From the NCBI RefSeq assembly GCF_012849215.1, contig NZ_CP051682.1, positions 4,216,001 to 4,280,000 of the forward strand: a stretch of 64,000 nucleotides of DNA, given 5' to 3'. Numbering within the stretch: position 1 is the first letter of the stretch; the number at the start of each line of letters is the position of its first letter. Made by a program: the position numbers and the translations under genes. Positions 26,001-35,599 of the stretch are shown here, one piece after another. This stretch comes from Mucilaginibacter robiniae. GTDB taxonomy: Bacteria > Bacteroidota > Bacteroidia > Sphingobacteriales > Sphingobacteriaceae. The notes under the pieces were generated by a model, which was not told where the DNA came from, ran no database searches, and saw only the letters and a program-made list of their open reading frames with translations.

Positions 26001-26127
26001 AAAAGAAATAAGGTGACTGCAATCTATACCCGGCAGCTGTAGTTAGTGTAATTGCTTCAATCAGACAGGTCAGGTAGCGTTGCCGGTGAAAAGAAAAAGG
26101 CGACTGCAATACATGCCCGGCGGCTGT
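26001..26127 (+). repeat. Two ~40-bp direct repeats downstream of IS110 gene 2
   Basis: Units at 26001-26040 and 26089-26127, both reading AAAAGAAA, AAGG, then GACTGCAAT, then CCCGGC and GCTGT, with a few substitutions. The spacing is 88 bp. No gene in 25905-26561. GGCAGCAA with TTGCTGCC forms a further hairpin near 26265-26281. Confidence 0.6.
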
Positions 26128-26561
26128 TTAAATCACAAACTTAGCAACAGGCTGCAACGTCAAGCAGGCAGCGCCTTTTATTAAAACCCATAATGAATGC
26201 TGGCGGCTCCTCATAAGGAATGACCGCAAATAGGAGGCGGAGAAACAAAGGGATAAACGTTAGGTAAAGGCAGCAAGTTGCTGCCAGTGGAAGATATTGA
26301 CTTATAAAAGGCTGGCAAAAGAAAAAAGAGCCATATTGATAATCAAAATAAAAGAATAACCGTTTTTACAATAATAGCTTTACATAGGAGGGTATATAAA
26401 CAGCTATGTCCGCTACGCTGCCTTCGCTGCCCTTTACAGAACCTGCATGGAAGCTGCTGCGGTGTTTAAGCGTTAAGGTGCTACCCGTCTAAGCTGCATA
26501 TTTGGCCAATTCAACATAGCTTGCTGCAATTACAGGGGTAACCTCTCAAGCCGATAATTAA

Positions 26562-26864
26562 TTACTTTACACTTGATAAGTGGCGATTTCGGAATAAGAA
26601 ACCTTGAATATCTTTAAGAGCTTCCTTGCATCCCATCTCAAAACACTGATTAAGATCGCTGTAATGTATAAGTTGTTTAACTGTAGACTCTAGATTTTCT
26701 ACCACATCATCAACATAAATATCAGAATGAATAACATTAACTACCTGGAGCAACCTTATAGTCTTTTTAATTGTGTTCCTAAGCCAAGTTATAGACTTTT
26801 TGTTTTTGTAGTCTGTATATTGTAAAGCATCCTTAATTTTAAGCAAATCATTATATGTTTCCAT
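26562..26864 (-). CDS. Hypothetical protein, 100 aa
   Basis: Small, Lys-rich, all-helical protein with no signal peptide and no family recognised. It starts METYNDLLKIKDALQYTDY and contains YVDDVVENLESTVKQLIHYSD. It lies between IS110-flanking repeats and the second sRNA candidate. Probably real from its regular helix pattern, but could be a cargo orphan. Confidence 0.45.
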   Translation of the reverse strand: METYNDLLKIKDALQYTDYKNKKSITWLRNTIKKTIRLLQVVNVIHSDIYVDDVVENLESTVKQLIHYSDLNQCFEMGCKEALKDIQGFLFRNRHLSSVK

Positions 26865-26903
26865 CCTATAAAGTTAGGAAAACAACCGCATGAAAATTAT
26901 TAC

Positions 26904-26911
26904 TATCTTTG
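26904..26911 (+). promoter_or_regulatory. -7 promoter box for candidate sRNA (copy 2)
   Basis: TATCTTTG matches TAnnTTTG. No good -33 element was seen at the expected distance. It lies shortly upstream of the sRNA-like element ending at 27100. Confidence 0.4.
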
Positions 26912-26914
26912 AGG

Positions 26915-27100
26915 ACAAGATTGATAGTATAACCAACAGGGAGTGAAATGTCTTAATCAACACCCATCCGTAATTGATTAGGATTATTAAATTGATTATC
27001 AATAATATAGAGGGTAGAGATGGCATTCTGCCATCCCGACTAAAGCGATACCATAAAGTATCAAAACCCTGTATATGTTTCATATACAGGGTTTTTTTTT
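26915..27100 (+). ncRNA. Candidate small RNA, copy 2
   Basis: About 185 nt between a -7 box and an intrinsic terminator. It shares CTGCCATCCCGAC, three variable bases, AGCGATACCA with copy 1 near 2670, again just 5' of the terminator. A local hairpin ATGGCA-TTC-TGCCAT at 27019-27033 sits at the same place where copy 1 has GAC-AATC-GTC, so the stem differs in sequence but is kept. GGTA before it and TACC after it can pair in both. No ORF of note. The remainder of 27101-27400 holds nothing I recognise. Confidence 0.5.
27067..27100 (+). terminator. Intrinsic terminator of sRNA copy 2
   Basis: CCCTGTATATG (27067-27077), short loop, CATATACAGGG (27081-27091), then nine T. Confidence 0.9.
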
Positions 27101-27400
27101 AATACGTGGAGCAGACATGTCTTTTAAATCAATCTTTATCTGTTTTACAAAATTATTGAGCGTTGTAGTATTTGATTGAAGCTGAGGGTTACGTTGAGGA
27201 AAAGTGTTTTATTTTATGCTGGTTGCAGCTTCAATGTAGTTAAGCACGAAAAAAACTAAATTTTAAAGTTCTCGAGCATCACGCGTCTTTTATTGCTATA
27301 ATCAGCAGATGATGAATAAACTGTAGTTTGTATGCTTCAAGAAACATTTCATCTACATTTTACAGGATAAATAATTTATAATCTGTTTTCTATTATCTTG

Positions 27401-28186
27401 CTATTTGATCTTTCTTAAAAAGTCAGTTGGACGGTATTGTAGTACTGATTGAAAGCTATTAGTGTAGGCTTGCAAACTTTTATAGCCTACTTTGTATGCT
27501 ATTTCAGAAATTGTACAATCATTTGAGCTTAAATATTCTAGGCTTTTAATAATGCGTAATATTTGTTGGTGTTTAGCTAGTGTTAATCCGGTTTCTTTTT
27601 TAAAAACGCGTTCTAACGTACGTAATGATAATGAAGCAGCTGTACTCAAATCTTCCATTTTAATTTCTTCAGCATAGTGCTGATGTAGATATTTGATGGC
27701 CTTGGTCAGGCGTTTGTCTTTAGGGAAGGGAATATGCAGTTGTAAAGACACGGCAACAAAATGGGGAAGCTCATTAAAAAGTGCTCTCAAAAATATAGCT
27801 TCGTCCTTAGTGTCTTCTTTACTTTTCGACCATTTTTCTGCATATTTTATCATCTCTTTTAAAACGGGAGGAACATTAAAGACAGTAACTTCCTGGTAAA
27901 AAGAATCACTTTTATTTACATCAAAGAACAAAACCATGAGCCTGATTTTCTCTGAGTGTGAATTAGTTTTGTGGATTGCTCCTGACGGAATCAATGCAGC
28001 ATGGTTTTGTGGTAAAAGATATCTTTTACCTTCCACGGTTAAGTACTGAAACCCACTTTCTACGTATACCAATTGCACCTTTTGATGCCGGTGAAACTGT
28101 TCGTCGTGTACCCAGTTTTCTTCGAACCAGACAAAATAAGGTTTGATAATATTATCAATATTTAGGATTTCATCAGAGTAATGCAT
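27401..28186 (-). CDS. AraC-family regulator (NimR-like)
   Basis: 261 residues. N-terminal cupin-like sensor (about 15-110: HRHQKVQLVYVESGFQYLTVEGKRY, LPQNHAALIPSGAIHKTNSH). C-terminal AraC double HTH (about 165-258: MEDLSTAASLSLRTLERVFKKE and ISEIAYKVGYKSLQAYTNSF). It is divergent from a CynX/NimT-type exporter with about 70 bp between the starts. In E. coli the AraC regulator NimR controls the divergent exporter NimT in the same arrangement, so the regulator probably controls the neighbour transporter. Confidence 0.9.
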   Translation of the reverse strand: MHYSDEILNIDNIIKPYFVWFEENWVHDEQFHRHQKVQLVYVESGFQYLTVEGKRYLLPQNHAALIPSGAIHKTNSHSEKIRLMVLFFDVNKSDSFYQEVTVFNVPPVLKEMIKYAEKWSKSKEDTKDEAIFLRALFNELPHFVAVSLQLHIPFPKDKRLTKAIKYLHQHYAEEIKMEDLSTAASLSLRTLERVFKKETGLTLAKHQQILRIIKSLEYLSSNDCTISEIAYKVGYKSLQAYTNSFQSVLQYRPTDFLRKIK

Positions 28187-28234
28187 GTCGTTTTAGATTA
28201 ACATTATGACCAATGTAAATAAGATTGAACAAGT

Positions 28235-28242
28235 AATTTTGC
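28235..28242 (+). promoter_or_regulatory. -7 box upstream of the NimT-like gene
   Basis: TAATTTTG matches TAnnTTTG, 15 bp before the ATG in the short divergent region shared with the AraC regulator. A -33 element is weak, as expected for an activator-dependent promoter. Confidence 0.45.
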
Positions 28243-28257
28243 CAAAAGATTATTAAC

Positions 28258-29463
28258 ATGATAAATTATAAAGATAGACAGCAAGCATCTTATGCTTTAC
28301 TTATTGTTAACTTTTTAGTGGTTGTACTGGTATCCAGTAACTTGCGTTCTCCTATTATATCGGTGGCTCCGGTTTTGAACCAGGTTAGGCAAGCTCTTCA
28401 GCTAAACGCTTTTCAAAGCAGTATGCTAACTTCCATTCCCTTGTTCATGTTTGCTACATGCTCGGTTTTAGTAAGCCGGCTTTCGCATAAAGTTAAGATT
28501 ACAAAATTTTTAATTTATTCGCTGATTGTATTAAGTATTGGCTTGCTTTTGCGTGTTTCGGGTTCCGTTATTTACTTATTTATTGGGTCTGTTTTTATTG
28601 GGTTAGGGATCTGTATTGGTAACGTAGTTACCCCGGGTTATATCAAAAATAACTTTCCCAAGCAAATCGGTTTAATGACCGGTATTTTTGCTGTAGCAAT
28701 GAATCTTACAGCAGCCTTAGCTTCAGGTTTTAGTGTGAGGATCGGGCAGTGGACAGGGTTAGGATGGCGTGGCTCATTGGGGATATGGTTGGTTATTGCA
28801 CTTTTAGCATTGATTGTATTAATGCTTGAACTGTTATTTAATAAAGGTTCAGTTCAGCATAAGAAAGAGGTGGATGTTACATCAGATTTAAACTTGTTTA
28901 AATCTGCACAGGCTTGGAGCATTAGCATCTTCATGGGATTGCAATCCTTGTTTTATTATTGTTTGGTATCTTGGTTACCCGCAGTACTTGGCGACTATGG
29001 TATGCATGGTAATTCTCCGGGGTGGGTATTGTTTGTTATCCAGATTACAATGCTTCCTGTTTCTTTTTGTAGTCCTATCATTGCTGGTAAAATGAAAAAT
29101 CAAAAAGCAATGATAATTCTAATTTGTGCTTTAAATCTAATTAGTATCTTGATGTTCATCTGGTTGAAATCCAAATGGATTTATTGTAATGCAATTGTGC
29201 TGGGGCTATCTACTGGACTAGCGTTTAGTCTTGCTATATTATTCTTTTCATTAAGAAGTAAATCTAGTGCAAATGCTATTAAAGTATCTGGGATGGCTCA
29301 ATCAATAGGATATTTGATTGCAGCATTTGGGCCACCCTTATTTGGAAAACTACATGATTTAAATAATTCATGGCAGCAATCGTTTTTATTTTTAGGATTT
29401 GCTGTAATGCTGATGTTGTATTTTGGCATTCAGGCGGCAAGAAACAAGTACGTTGAAGATTAA
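28258..29463 (+). CDS. MFS transporter, CynX/NimT family
   Basis: 401 residues, about 12 membrane spans. The family start is clear: NLRSPIISVAPVLNQVRQAL and SSMLTSIPLFMFATCSVL, then GIGNVVTPGYIKNNFPKQIG. CynX/NimT proteins export cyanate-like or 2-nitroimidazole compounds. The divergent AraC gene strengthens the NimR/NimT comparison. Substrate in this organism unknown. Confidence 0.88.
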   Translation: MINYKDRQQASYALLIVNFLVVVLVSSNLRSPIISVAPVLNQVRQALQLNAFQSSMLTSIPLFMFATCSVLVSRLSHKVKITKFLIYSLIVLSIGLLLRVSGSVIYLFIGSVFIGLGICIGNVVTPGYIKNNFPKQIGLMTGIFAVAMNLTAALASGFSVRIGQWTGLGWRGSLGIWLVIALLALIVLMLELLFNKGSVQHKKEVDVTSDLNLFKSAQAWSISIFMGLQSLFYYCLVSWLPAVLGDYGMHGNSPGWVLFVIQITMLPVSFCSPIIAGKMKNQKAMIILICALNLISILMFIWLKSKWIYCNAIVLGLSTGLAFSLAILFFSLRSKSSANAIKVSGMAQSIGYLIAAFGPPLFGKLHDLNNSWQQSFLFLGFAVMLMLYFGIQAARNKYVED

Positions 29464-29708
29464 CTTCAGAAAAGAGGGATAAATGGTTATTAATCAGGTT
29501 TTTGTGTTATCAGCCTCACTGTATCTGGTTAGATAAAGCTGTTAAGTTGAGGGCATCTATTGAATGCTGCACCTTGTTGTTGTGCTATATCTTTCCGAAT
29601 AATGAAACTATACTTGTAAAATCTTATTCAAAGTATCTAAATTATGGATTTACATTACCTCTGCTATTGAGTTTGCTATATTTACCAATTTAAACAATAG
29701 TGTTGGTA

Positions 29709-31349
29709 GTGAAAATTAGCTTGACTTTAATCTCGTTTTTTATACTTAATATAGCCTATGTTAAAGCGGATGACCTACCGCCAATATATAGGCTTAATCT
29801 GGTAATTAAAATTAAAGCTAAATACACCCGACAAAAAGAAGAAAGAATAGCCTCATTAAAAAGGATTAAAGGGTCAGAATTAAGCTTGCTTGAGCAATAC
29901 CAAACAAACAATAGCCTGTATCAGGAATATAAAAAGTTTAAAATAGATACAGCTATATTTTATGCAACTCAAAACTTAGAAGTAGCAAAAAAGTTAAAAA
30001 ATAAAGATTTAAGTGTAATTACTCAATTGCAACTGTCCAATCTATATTCATCGTTGGGGAAGTTTTTAGAATCGGAAAACATCCTGACCCACATAAATAG
30101 AAACCAGCTTTCAGCCCCGCAGCTTTTCGGTTATTACGAAGCTCAAATAGAGTTTTATGAGCATTATGCAACTAACAATTATAGTGAAACTTATGTAAAG
30201 CTTATTAAAGTATATCGCGATTCTTTATTAACTGTACTTGAGCCAAAGTCAATTCATTATCAAATAAATCTAGCTGAAAAAAACATCTATCAACATAATT
30301 TATTTGCTGCACAAAGCTCATTACTAAAGCTTTTACCATCAACAAAGAAAAATACGGCCGATTACGCCATGGTTACTTATCTACTGGCTTACAGTTATCA
30401 GTTACAGCATCGTAATAACTTGGCAATGAACTATTATGCTCTGTCTGCAATTACCGATGTGCAAATGGCTAATAAAGATAATGCTTCAATACAGAATTTG
30501 GCTTTAATCTTTTATGAAATAGGGGATATAGATAATGCGTTCAAGTACACCAAGTCAGCTATCGAAGATGCTATTTTTTGTAATGTCAAATTTCGCACAT
30601 TGCGCATGTCGGAGTTATATACAATCATTAATACTTCATATCTGGAAAAGGAAGCTAATCAAAAAGGTAAATTACAATTATACCTGGTGCTAATTAGTTT
30701 ATTATCAGTTATCCTTATTCTGGCTGTTATTTATGTGTATCAGCAGATGAAAAAAGTATCGCGTATTAAAGAAAAACTACATATAACTAGTCAGCAATTA
30801 GCAAAACTTAATCACGAGCTTAGTAAAAACAATGTAGAATTAAGCGATATAAATTCTCAACTATCAGAAGCTAACCAGGTAAAAGAGGCTTACATTGCCC
30901 AGTTCTTTGACTTATGTTCCACTTACATTAACAAGCTGGAAGATTATCGAAAGGCGTTAAATAAAAAAGCTAATGAGAAGCATTTAGATGAGCTGTTTAA
31001 AATGCTGCGCTCAACTACTGTGGTGGATAATGAACTGGAAGAACTATATAAGGTTTTTGATAGTATTTTTTTGAATTTGTATCCAAATTTTGTCAGTGAC
31101 TTTAATGCTTTGCTCATTCCTGAATCACAGGTAACTGTTAAGCCAGGTGAGTTGCTTAATACAGAATTGCGCATATTCGCACTTATACGATTGGGGATTA
31201 CTGATAGTGTGCAAATTGCGGCATTCTTGCGTTATTCATTAAGCACCATTTACAACTACCGTACGAAGGCCCGCAACAAGGCTTCCGTATCGCGTAACGA
31301 CTTTGAAAAACAAGTGACAAAAATTGGTATGCTACCTATTGCTATGTAG
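29709..31349 (+). CDS. DUF6377-type membrane regulator with TPR-like sensor and HTH tail
   Basis: About 546 residues. No ATG fits; GTG at 29709 gives signal peptide MKISLTLISFFILNIAYVKA. A helical TPR-like periplasmic region (about 30-310) follows, then one membrane span (LYLVLISLLSVILILAVIYV, near 325-345), a coiled coil, and a cytoplasmic domain ending in LRIFALIRLGITDSVQIAAFLRYSLSTIYNYRTKAR, a helix-turn-helix-like segment. This is the DUF6377 layout, often found beside carbohydrate loci as a one-component regulator. The next gene is GH3, 206 bp on, so that gene is the probable target. Confidence 0.75.
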   Translation: MKISLTLISFFILNIAYVKADDLPPIYRLNLVIKIKAKYTRQKEERIASLKRIKGSELSLLEQYQTNNSLYQEYKKFKIDTAIFYATQNLEVAKKLKNKDLSVITQLQLSNLYSSLGKFLESENILTHINRNQLSAPQLFGYYEAQIEFYEHYATNNYSETYVKLIKVYRDSLLTVLEPKSIHYQINLAEKNIYQHNLFAAQSSLLKLLPSTKKNTADYAMVTYLLAYSYQLQHRNNLAMNYYALSAITDVQMANKDNASIQNLALIFYEIGDIDNAFKYTKSAIEDAIFCNVKFRTLRMSELYTIINTSYLEKEANQKGKLQLYLVLISLLSVILILAVIYVYQQMKKVSRIKEKLHITSQQLAKLNHELSKNNVELSDINSQLSEANQVKEAYIAQFFDLCSTYINKLEDYRKALNKKANEKHLDELFKMLRSTTVVDNELEELYKVFDSIFLNLYPNFVSDFNALLIPESQVTVKPGELLNTELRIFALIRLGITDSVQIAAFLRYSLSTIYNYRTKARNKASVSRNDFEKQVTKIGMLPIAM

Positions 31350-31555
31350 TTTAAGTGTTTTATAGTGCTACTTTTTTGTTCTTTTTATTTTATATTAAAT
31401 ACTGTATATAAGTAAGATATGTATATAAAATAACTACTTTTTAATTTCCAACTTTTCAGGCGTCGTTATATCATGATAACTTTACATTATGATCTACAGG
31501 CATTGGCTATCCTCAGGCTGTTGCTAATTTTACAAACCAAAATATTAATACTGTT

Positions 31556-33796
31556 ATGAGAAAAGCGTATAACAACGCATCAAAGATTTTTAAGGTTCTC
31601 ATCCTGGCCGCTATGCTGCGTGTATCAGGCGCTTATGCACAAAGTTCCATACCCGCATATTTGGATGATAGCAAACCTGTTAAAGAGCGTGTAGAAGATG
31701 CATTGAAGCGCATGACGTTGCAAGAAAAAATAGCAATGATACATGCACAATCAAAATTTAGTTCTCCGGGTGTAAAGCATCTGGGCATACCGGAAAATTG
31801 GACTACCGATGGCCCACATGGCATTCGTCCTGAAGTGCTATGGGATGAATGGTCGCAAGCCGGCTGGACTAACGATTCTTGTATGGCCTTCCCGGCACTT
31901 ACCTGCTTAGCTGCAACCTGGAATAAAGATATGGCTATGCTTTATGGTAAATCATTAGGTGAAGAAGCACGCTACCGCAACAAAAATATTCTTCTAGGGC
32001 CTGGTATCAACATTTATCGTTCACCATTAAATGGGCGTAACTTTGAGTACATGGGTGAAGATCCTTTTTTATCGTCTAAAATGGTAGTACCTTATATTAA
32101 AGGTGTTCAGCAAAATGGCGTAGCTGCATGTGTAAAGCATTTTGCCTTAAACAATTCGGAAGGAAATCGTAATACAGTTAATGTAAACGTGGATGATCGT
32201 ACTCTGTATGAAATTTACCTGCCAGCCTTTAAGGCTGCTGTTGAAGAAGGTGGTGCTTGGGCTATTATGGGTTCGTATAACCTATACAAGGGGCAGCATT
32301 GCTGCCATAATGAGTATCTGCTAAATAACATATTGAAGAAAGAGTGGGGCTTTGAAGGTGTTGTAATATCTGATTGGGGCGGTGTACATGATACGCGTCA
32401 AGCCATTTTTAACGGGTTAGATATGGAATTTGGTTCCTGGACCAATGGCTTGTCTCAAGGTAAAAGCAATGCTTATGACAGTTATTACTTGGCTGATCCT
32501 TACATAAAGTTAATTAATTCTGGTGAAGTAGGTACCAAGGAGTTAGACGACAAAGTACGTCGGATTTTACGCCTATCTTTTCTTACCACCATGAACAAGA
32601 ACAGACCTTTTGGCTCATTTGCTACGAAGGAGCATGCACTTGCTGCTCGCACAATAGCAGAAGAAGGTATAGTGCTGTTGAAAAACCAAGGTAGTGTATT
32701 ACCCATCAACCTGAATAGAACTAAGCGGATCGCAGTGATTGGCGAGAACGCCATTAAAATGATGACTGTAGGTGGTGGTAGTTCATCACTAAAAGCAGAA
32801 TATGAAATCTCACCGCTAGATGGTATCAGAAAAAGAGTGGGTACACAAGCGGAGGTGGTTTATGCACGTGGTTATGTGGGAGATACCACAGGCAATTATA
32901 ACGGTGTAAACACAGGTCAGAACTTGGCCGACAAACGTTCTGCTAGCGAGTTGATGACTGAAGCAATTAATGTTGCTAAAAAAGCTGATGTAGTAATATA
33001 CATTGGTGGTTTAAATAAAAGCGACCACCAGGATGCTGAAGGTGCAGATCGTGAAAGTTTAAATTTGCCATATAATCAAGATCAGTTGATTGCACAACTA
33101 GCGAAGGCGAACAAAAACCTGGTAGTGGTAAATATATCAGGTAATGCTGTAGCTATGCCATGGGTGAACCAAGTACCTGCAATTATGCAAGGTTGGTTTT
33201 TAGGATCAGAAGCAGGTAATGCTTTAGCTGCAGTACTGGTTGGTGATGTTAATCCATCAGGTAAACTGACTTTTACCTTTCCGGTAAAATTAACAGACAA
33301 TGGTGCACATGCTTTAAATGCTTTTCCGGGTACTAAAGATGAGGTTACCTACAAAGAGGGTATTTATGTAGGTTATCGTTGGGCTGATAAACATAACATT
33401 AAACCGTTGTTTGCTTTTGGTCATGGTTTAAGTTATACTACCTTCCAGTATGGTAAAGTAACTGCCGATAAAAAAGCAATGTCGTCTTCAGATAAAATCA
33501 CCTTTTCAGTTAATGTAAAAAATACCGGTTTACGTGATGGGGAAGATGTAGTGCAGCTTTACATTAGCGATTTAAAATCATCTCTGCCACGCCCAATAAA
33601 AGAGTTAAAAGGATTTGAAAAAGTTTTTCTGAAAGCTGGCGAACAAAAGACCGTGACCTTTACTATTGATAAAGCAGCTCTAAGCTTTTTTGAACCAACA
33701 AAGCATGAATGGGTAGCCGAGCCTGGCAATTTTGAAGCGCTAATTGGTGCTTCATCCGCAGCTATCAAAACTAAAACTGCATTTACATTGAATTAA
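31556..33796 (+). CDS. GH3 beta-glucosidase-like enzyme (first copy)
   Basis: 746 residues with a signal peptide (VLILAAMLRVSGAYAQ). GH3 N-terminal TIM barrel with the nucleophile Asp273 in VVISDWGGVHD. A C-terminal alpha/beta sandwich follows (NQGSVLPINLNRTKRIAVIGENA), then the fibronectin-III-like domain (KNTGLRDGEDVVQLYISD). The signature KHFALNNSEGNRN matches the GH3 branch with GNRN, typical of beta-glucosidases related to bacterial BglX and thermostable enzymes acting on short beta-glucans. Preceded by the DUF6377 regulator; followed by a terminator at 33807. Exact linkage specificity not readable. Confidence 0.92.
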   Translation: MRKAYNNASKIFKVLILAAMLRVSGAYAQSSIPAYLDDSKPVKERVEDALKRMTLQEKIAMIHAQSKFSSPGVKHLGIPENWTTDGPHGIRPEVLWDEWSQAGWTNDSCMAFPALTCLAATWNKDMAMLYGKSLGEEARYRNKNILLGPGINIYRSPLNGRNFEYMGEDPFLSSKMVVPYIKGVQQNGVAACVKHFALNNSEGNRNTVNVNVDDRTLYEIYLPAFKAAVEEGGAWAIMGSYNLYKGQHCCHNEYLLNNILKKEWGFEGVVISDWGGVHDTRQAIFNGLDMEFGSWTNGLSQGKSNAYDSYYLADPYIKLINSGEVGTKELDDKVRRILRLSFLTTMNKNRPFGSFATKEHALAARTIAEEGIVLLKNQGSVLPINLNRTKRIAVIGENAIKMMTVGGGSSSLKAEYEISPLDGIRKRVGTQAEVVYARGYVGDTTGNYNGVNTGQNLADKRSASELMTEAINVAKKADVVIYIGGLNKSDHQDAEGADRESLNLPYNQDQLIAQLAKANKNLVVVNISGNAVAMPWVNQVPAIMQGWFLGSEAGNALAAVLVGDVNPSGKLTFTFPVKLTDNGAHALNAFPGTKDEVTYKEGIYVGYRWADKHNIKPLFAFGHGLSYTTFQYGKVTADKKAMSSSDKITFSVNVKNTGLRDGEDVVQLYISDLKSSLPRPIKELKGFEKVFLKAGEQKTVTFTIDKAALSFFEPTKHEWVAEPGNFEALIGASSAAIKTKTAFTLN

Positions 33797-33806
33797 TTTG
33801 AATTAA

Positions 33807-33849
33807 CCTGTACAGCTCCGTAGCTTCAGCGGAGCTGTACAGGTTTTAC
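33807..33849 (+). terminator. Intrinsic terminator after GH3
   Basis: CCTGTACAGCTCCG (33807-33820) pairs with CGGAGCTGTACAGG (33830-33843), followed by TTTT. Confidence 0.85.
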
Positions 33850-33962
33850 ATAAATAATAGTTGTATATCACACCGCAACTATCTGTATAGTTAAATTTTG
33901 CTATTCTCAATTTTTCTAATAACCTTCATACTTATCGTGTATCTTTTACAGACCTTTGCCGA

Positions 33963-35411
33963 ATGAGAATAAAACCGATCAGTTTATTACTGAAAGAATC
34001 GGCCGAAGATGGCGAGAATACACTTAAACGTTCACTTGGCCCTATTAACCTAATTTTAATTGGTATTGGTATTATAATTGGAGCAGGTTTGTTTTCGCTT
34101 ACTGGCATTGCTGCTGGGCAGCATTCTGGCCCTGCTGTAACCATATCGTTTGCTATTGCGGCATTGGGTTGTACTTTCGCTGCTCTGTGTTATGCTGAGT
34201 TTTCAGCAATGATTCCGGTAGCAGGCAGTGCTTATACCTATTCCTATGCAACTATGGGCGAACTCTTTGCTTGGATTATTGGCTGGGACTTGGTGCTTGA
34301 ATATTCCGTAGGTGCAGCAACTGTAGCCATTAGTTGGTCACAATATTTAACTAAGTTTTTATCCTGGTTTGATCTTTACCTGCCTCCACAGCTTACCTTA
34401 TCACCTTTTGAAACTGCTAAGGCTGCTGACGGGCATGTTGTTCAAGGCATTATTAATTTGCCTGCAGCACTTATCGTTGTTTTGGTTACGGGAGTTATCA
34501 TTAGAGGTACTAAAGGTTCTGCATTAATTAATGCAATCATTGTTACGCTAAAAGTTGGAGTAGTGCTGGTATTTATTGCTGCTGGTTGGTCGTACATCAA
34601 TCCGCAAAATTATCATCCTTATATACCACAAAATACAGGTGTTTGGGGCGAATACGGATGGTCGGGAGTGTTAAGAGGAGCGGGGTTAGTCTTTTTTGTA
34701 TTTATTGGTTTTGATGCAGTTTCTACAGCAGCTCAAGAAGCAAAAAATCCGCAGCGTAACATGCCTATTGGTATTATAGGGTCGTTGGTTGTTTGTACTA
34801 TATTGTTTATCATATTCGCTCATGTAATGACCGGTATGGCTAATTACAAAGAATTTATCGGTTCGGGTGCGCCTGTTGCAATTGCTATTGAAAAAACACA
34901 TTATCGTTGGTTAAGTAAGGCTGTTGTTTTGGCTATACTAATTGGTTATACATCTGTGATTCTGGTTGATTTATTAGGTCAATCCAGAGTTTTTTATTCC
35001 ATGTCGAAGGATGGATTATTGCCCCGAATATTTTCAGATGTTCATCATCGGTTTCGCACACCTTGGAAGTCGAATTTGGTGCTGTGTGCTTTTATTGCTG
35101 TTTTTGCAGCTTTTGTACCCATCCGGGTAGTGGGAGAAATGACGAGTATAGGAACTCTACTTGCTTTTGTAATGGTATGTGCTGGTGTTTTAATATTACG
35201 TAAACAACAGCCTAATACAATTAGACCTTTCAAAACGCCTTTAGTACCCGTTGTGCCCATATTAGGTATATTAACTTGCCTGGCCATGATGACCTTTTTG
35301 CCAGCCGATACTTGGCTCAGGCTTGTTGTATGGTTGGGCATAGGTTTAATCATATACTTTACTTATGGAAAACGGCATAGCAAGCTTAACCAAGCAGATG
35401 GAACAATTTAG
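33963..35411 (+). CDS. Amino-acid permease, APC superfamily (CAT/YfnA type)
   Basis: 482 residues, about 12 membrane spans. IGIGIIIGAGLFSLTGIAAG is the APC motif of TM1. YTYSYATMGELFAWIIGWDLVLEY is the CAT-family signature of TM3. VFFVFIGFDAVSTAAQEAKNPQRNMPIGI lies in TM6. Resembles YfnA/CAT-type permeases taking up basic or branched amino acids by proton symport. Own transcription unit between two terminators. Confidence 0.9.
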   Translation: MRIKPISLLLKESAEDGENTLKRSLGPINLILIGIGIIIGAGLFSLTGIAAGQHSGPAVTISFAIAALGCTFAALCYAEFSAMIPVAGSAYTYSYATMGELFAWIIGWDLVLEYSVGAATVAISWSQYLTKFLSWFDLYLPPQLTLSPFETAKAADGHVVQGIINLPAALIVVLVTGVIIRGTKGSALINAIIVTLKVGVVLVFIAAGWSYINPQNYHPYIPQNTGVWGEYGWSGVLRGAGLVFFVFIGFDAVSTAAQEAKNPQRNMPIGIIGSLVVCTILFIIFAHVMTGMANYKEFIGSGAPVAIAIEKTHYRWLSKAVVLAILIGYTSVILVDLLGQSRVFYSMSKDGLLPRIFSDVHHRFRTPWKSNLVLCAFIAVFAAFVPIRVVGEMTSIGTLLAFVMVCAGVLILRKQQPNTIRPFKTPLVPVVPILGILTCLAMMTFLPADTWLRLVVWLGIGLIIYFTYGKRHSKLNQADGTI

Positions 35412-35599
35412 TTTATTACATGTACATGTATTAATTTTTAATTCATGTAACTAAATTAACCTTCCAGTTAAATCTTTATAAAACCTTTGCTGACTATTTC
35501 ATTATTTATTGCTGTTAGGGGAGTAATGATTTATATAACATAATTTATATACCGCCGTATAATCAATTAAAGGTGCTCAACCTTTATACTGATTAATCT

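Noticed and set aside
26406..26492. 28-codon frame with AGGAGG 15 bp upstream
   Set aside because: Spacing too long for a Shine-Dalgarno, no conserved features, and this phylum rarely depends on such sites.
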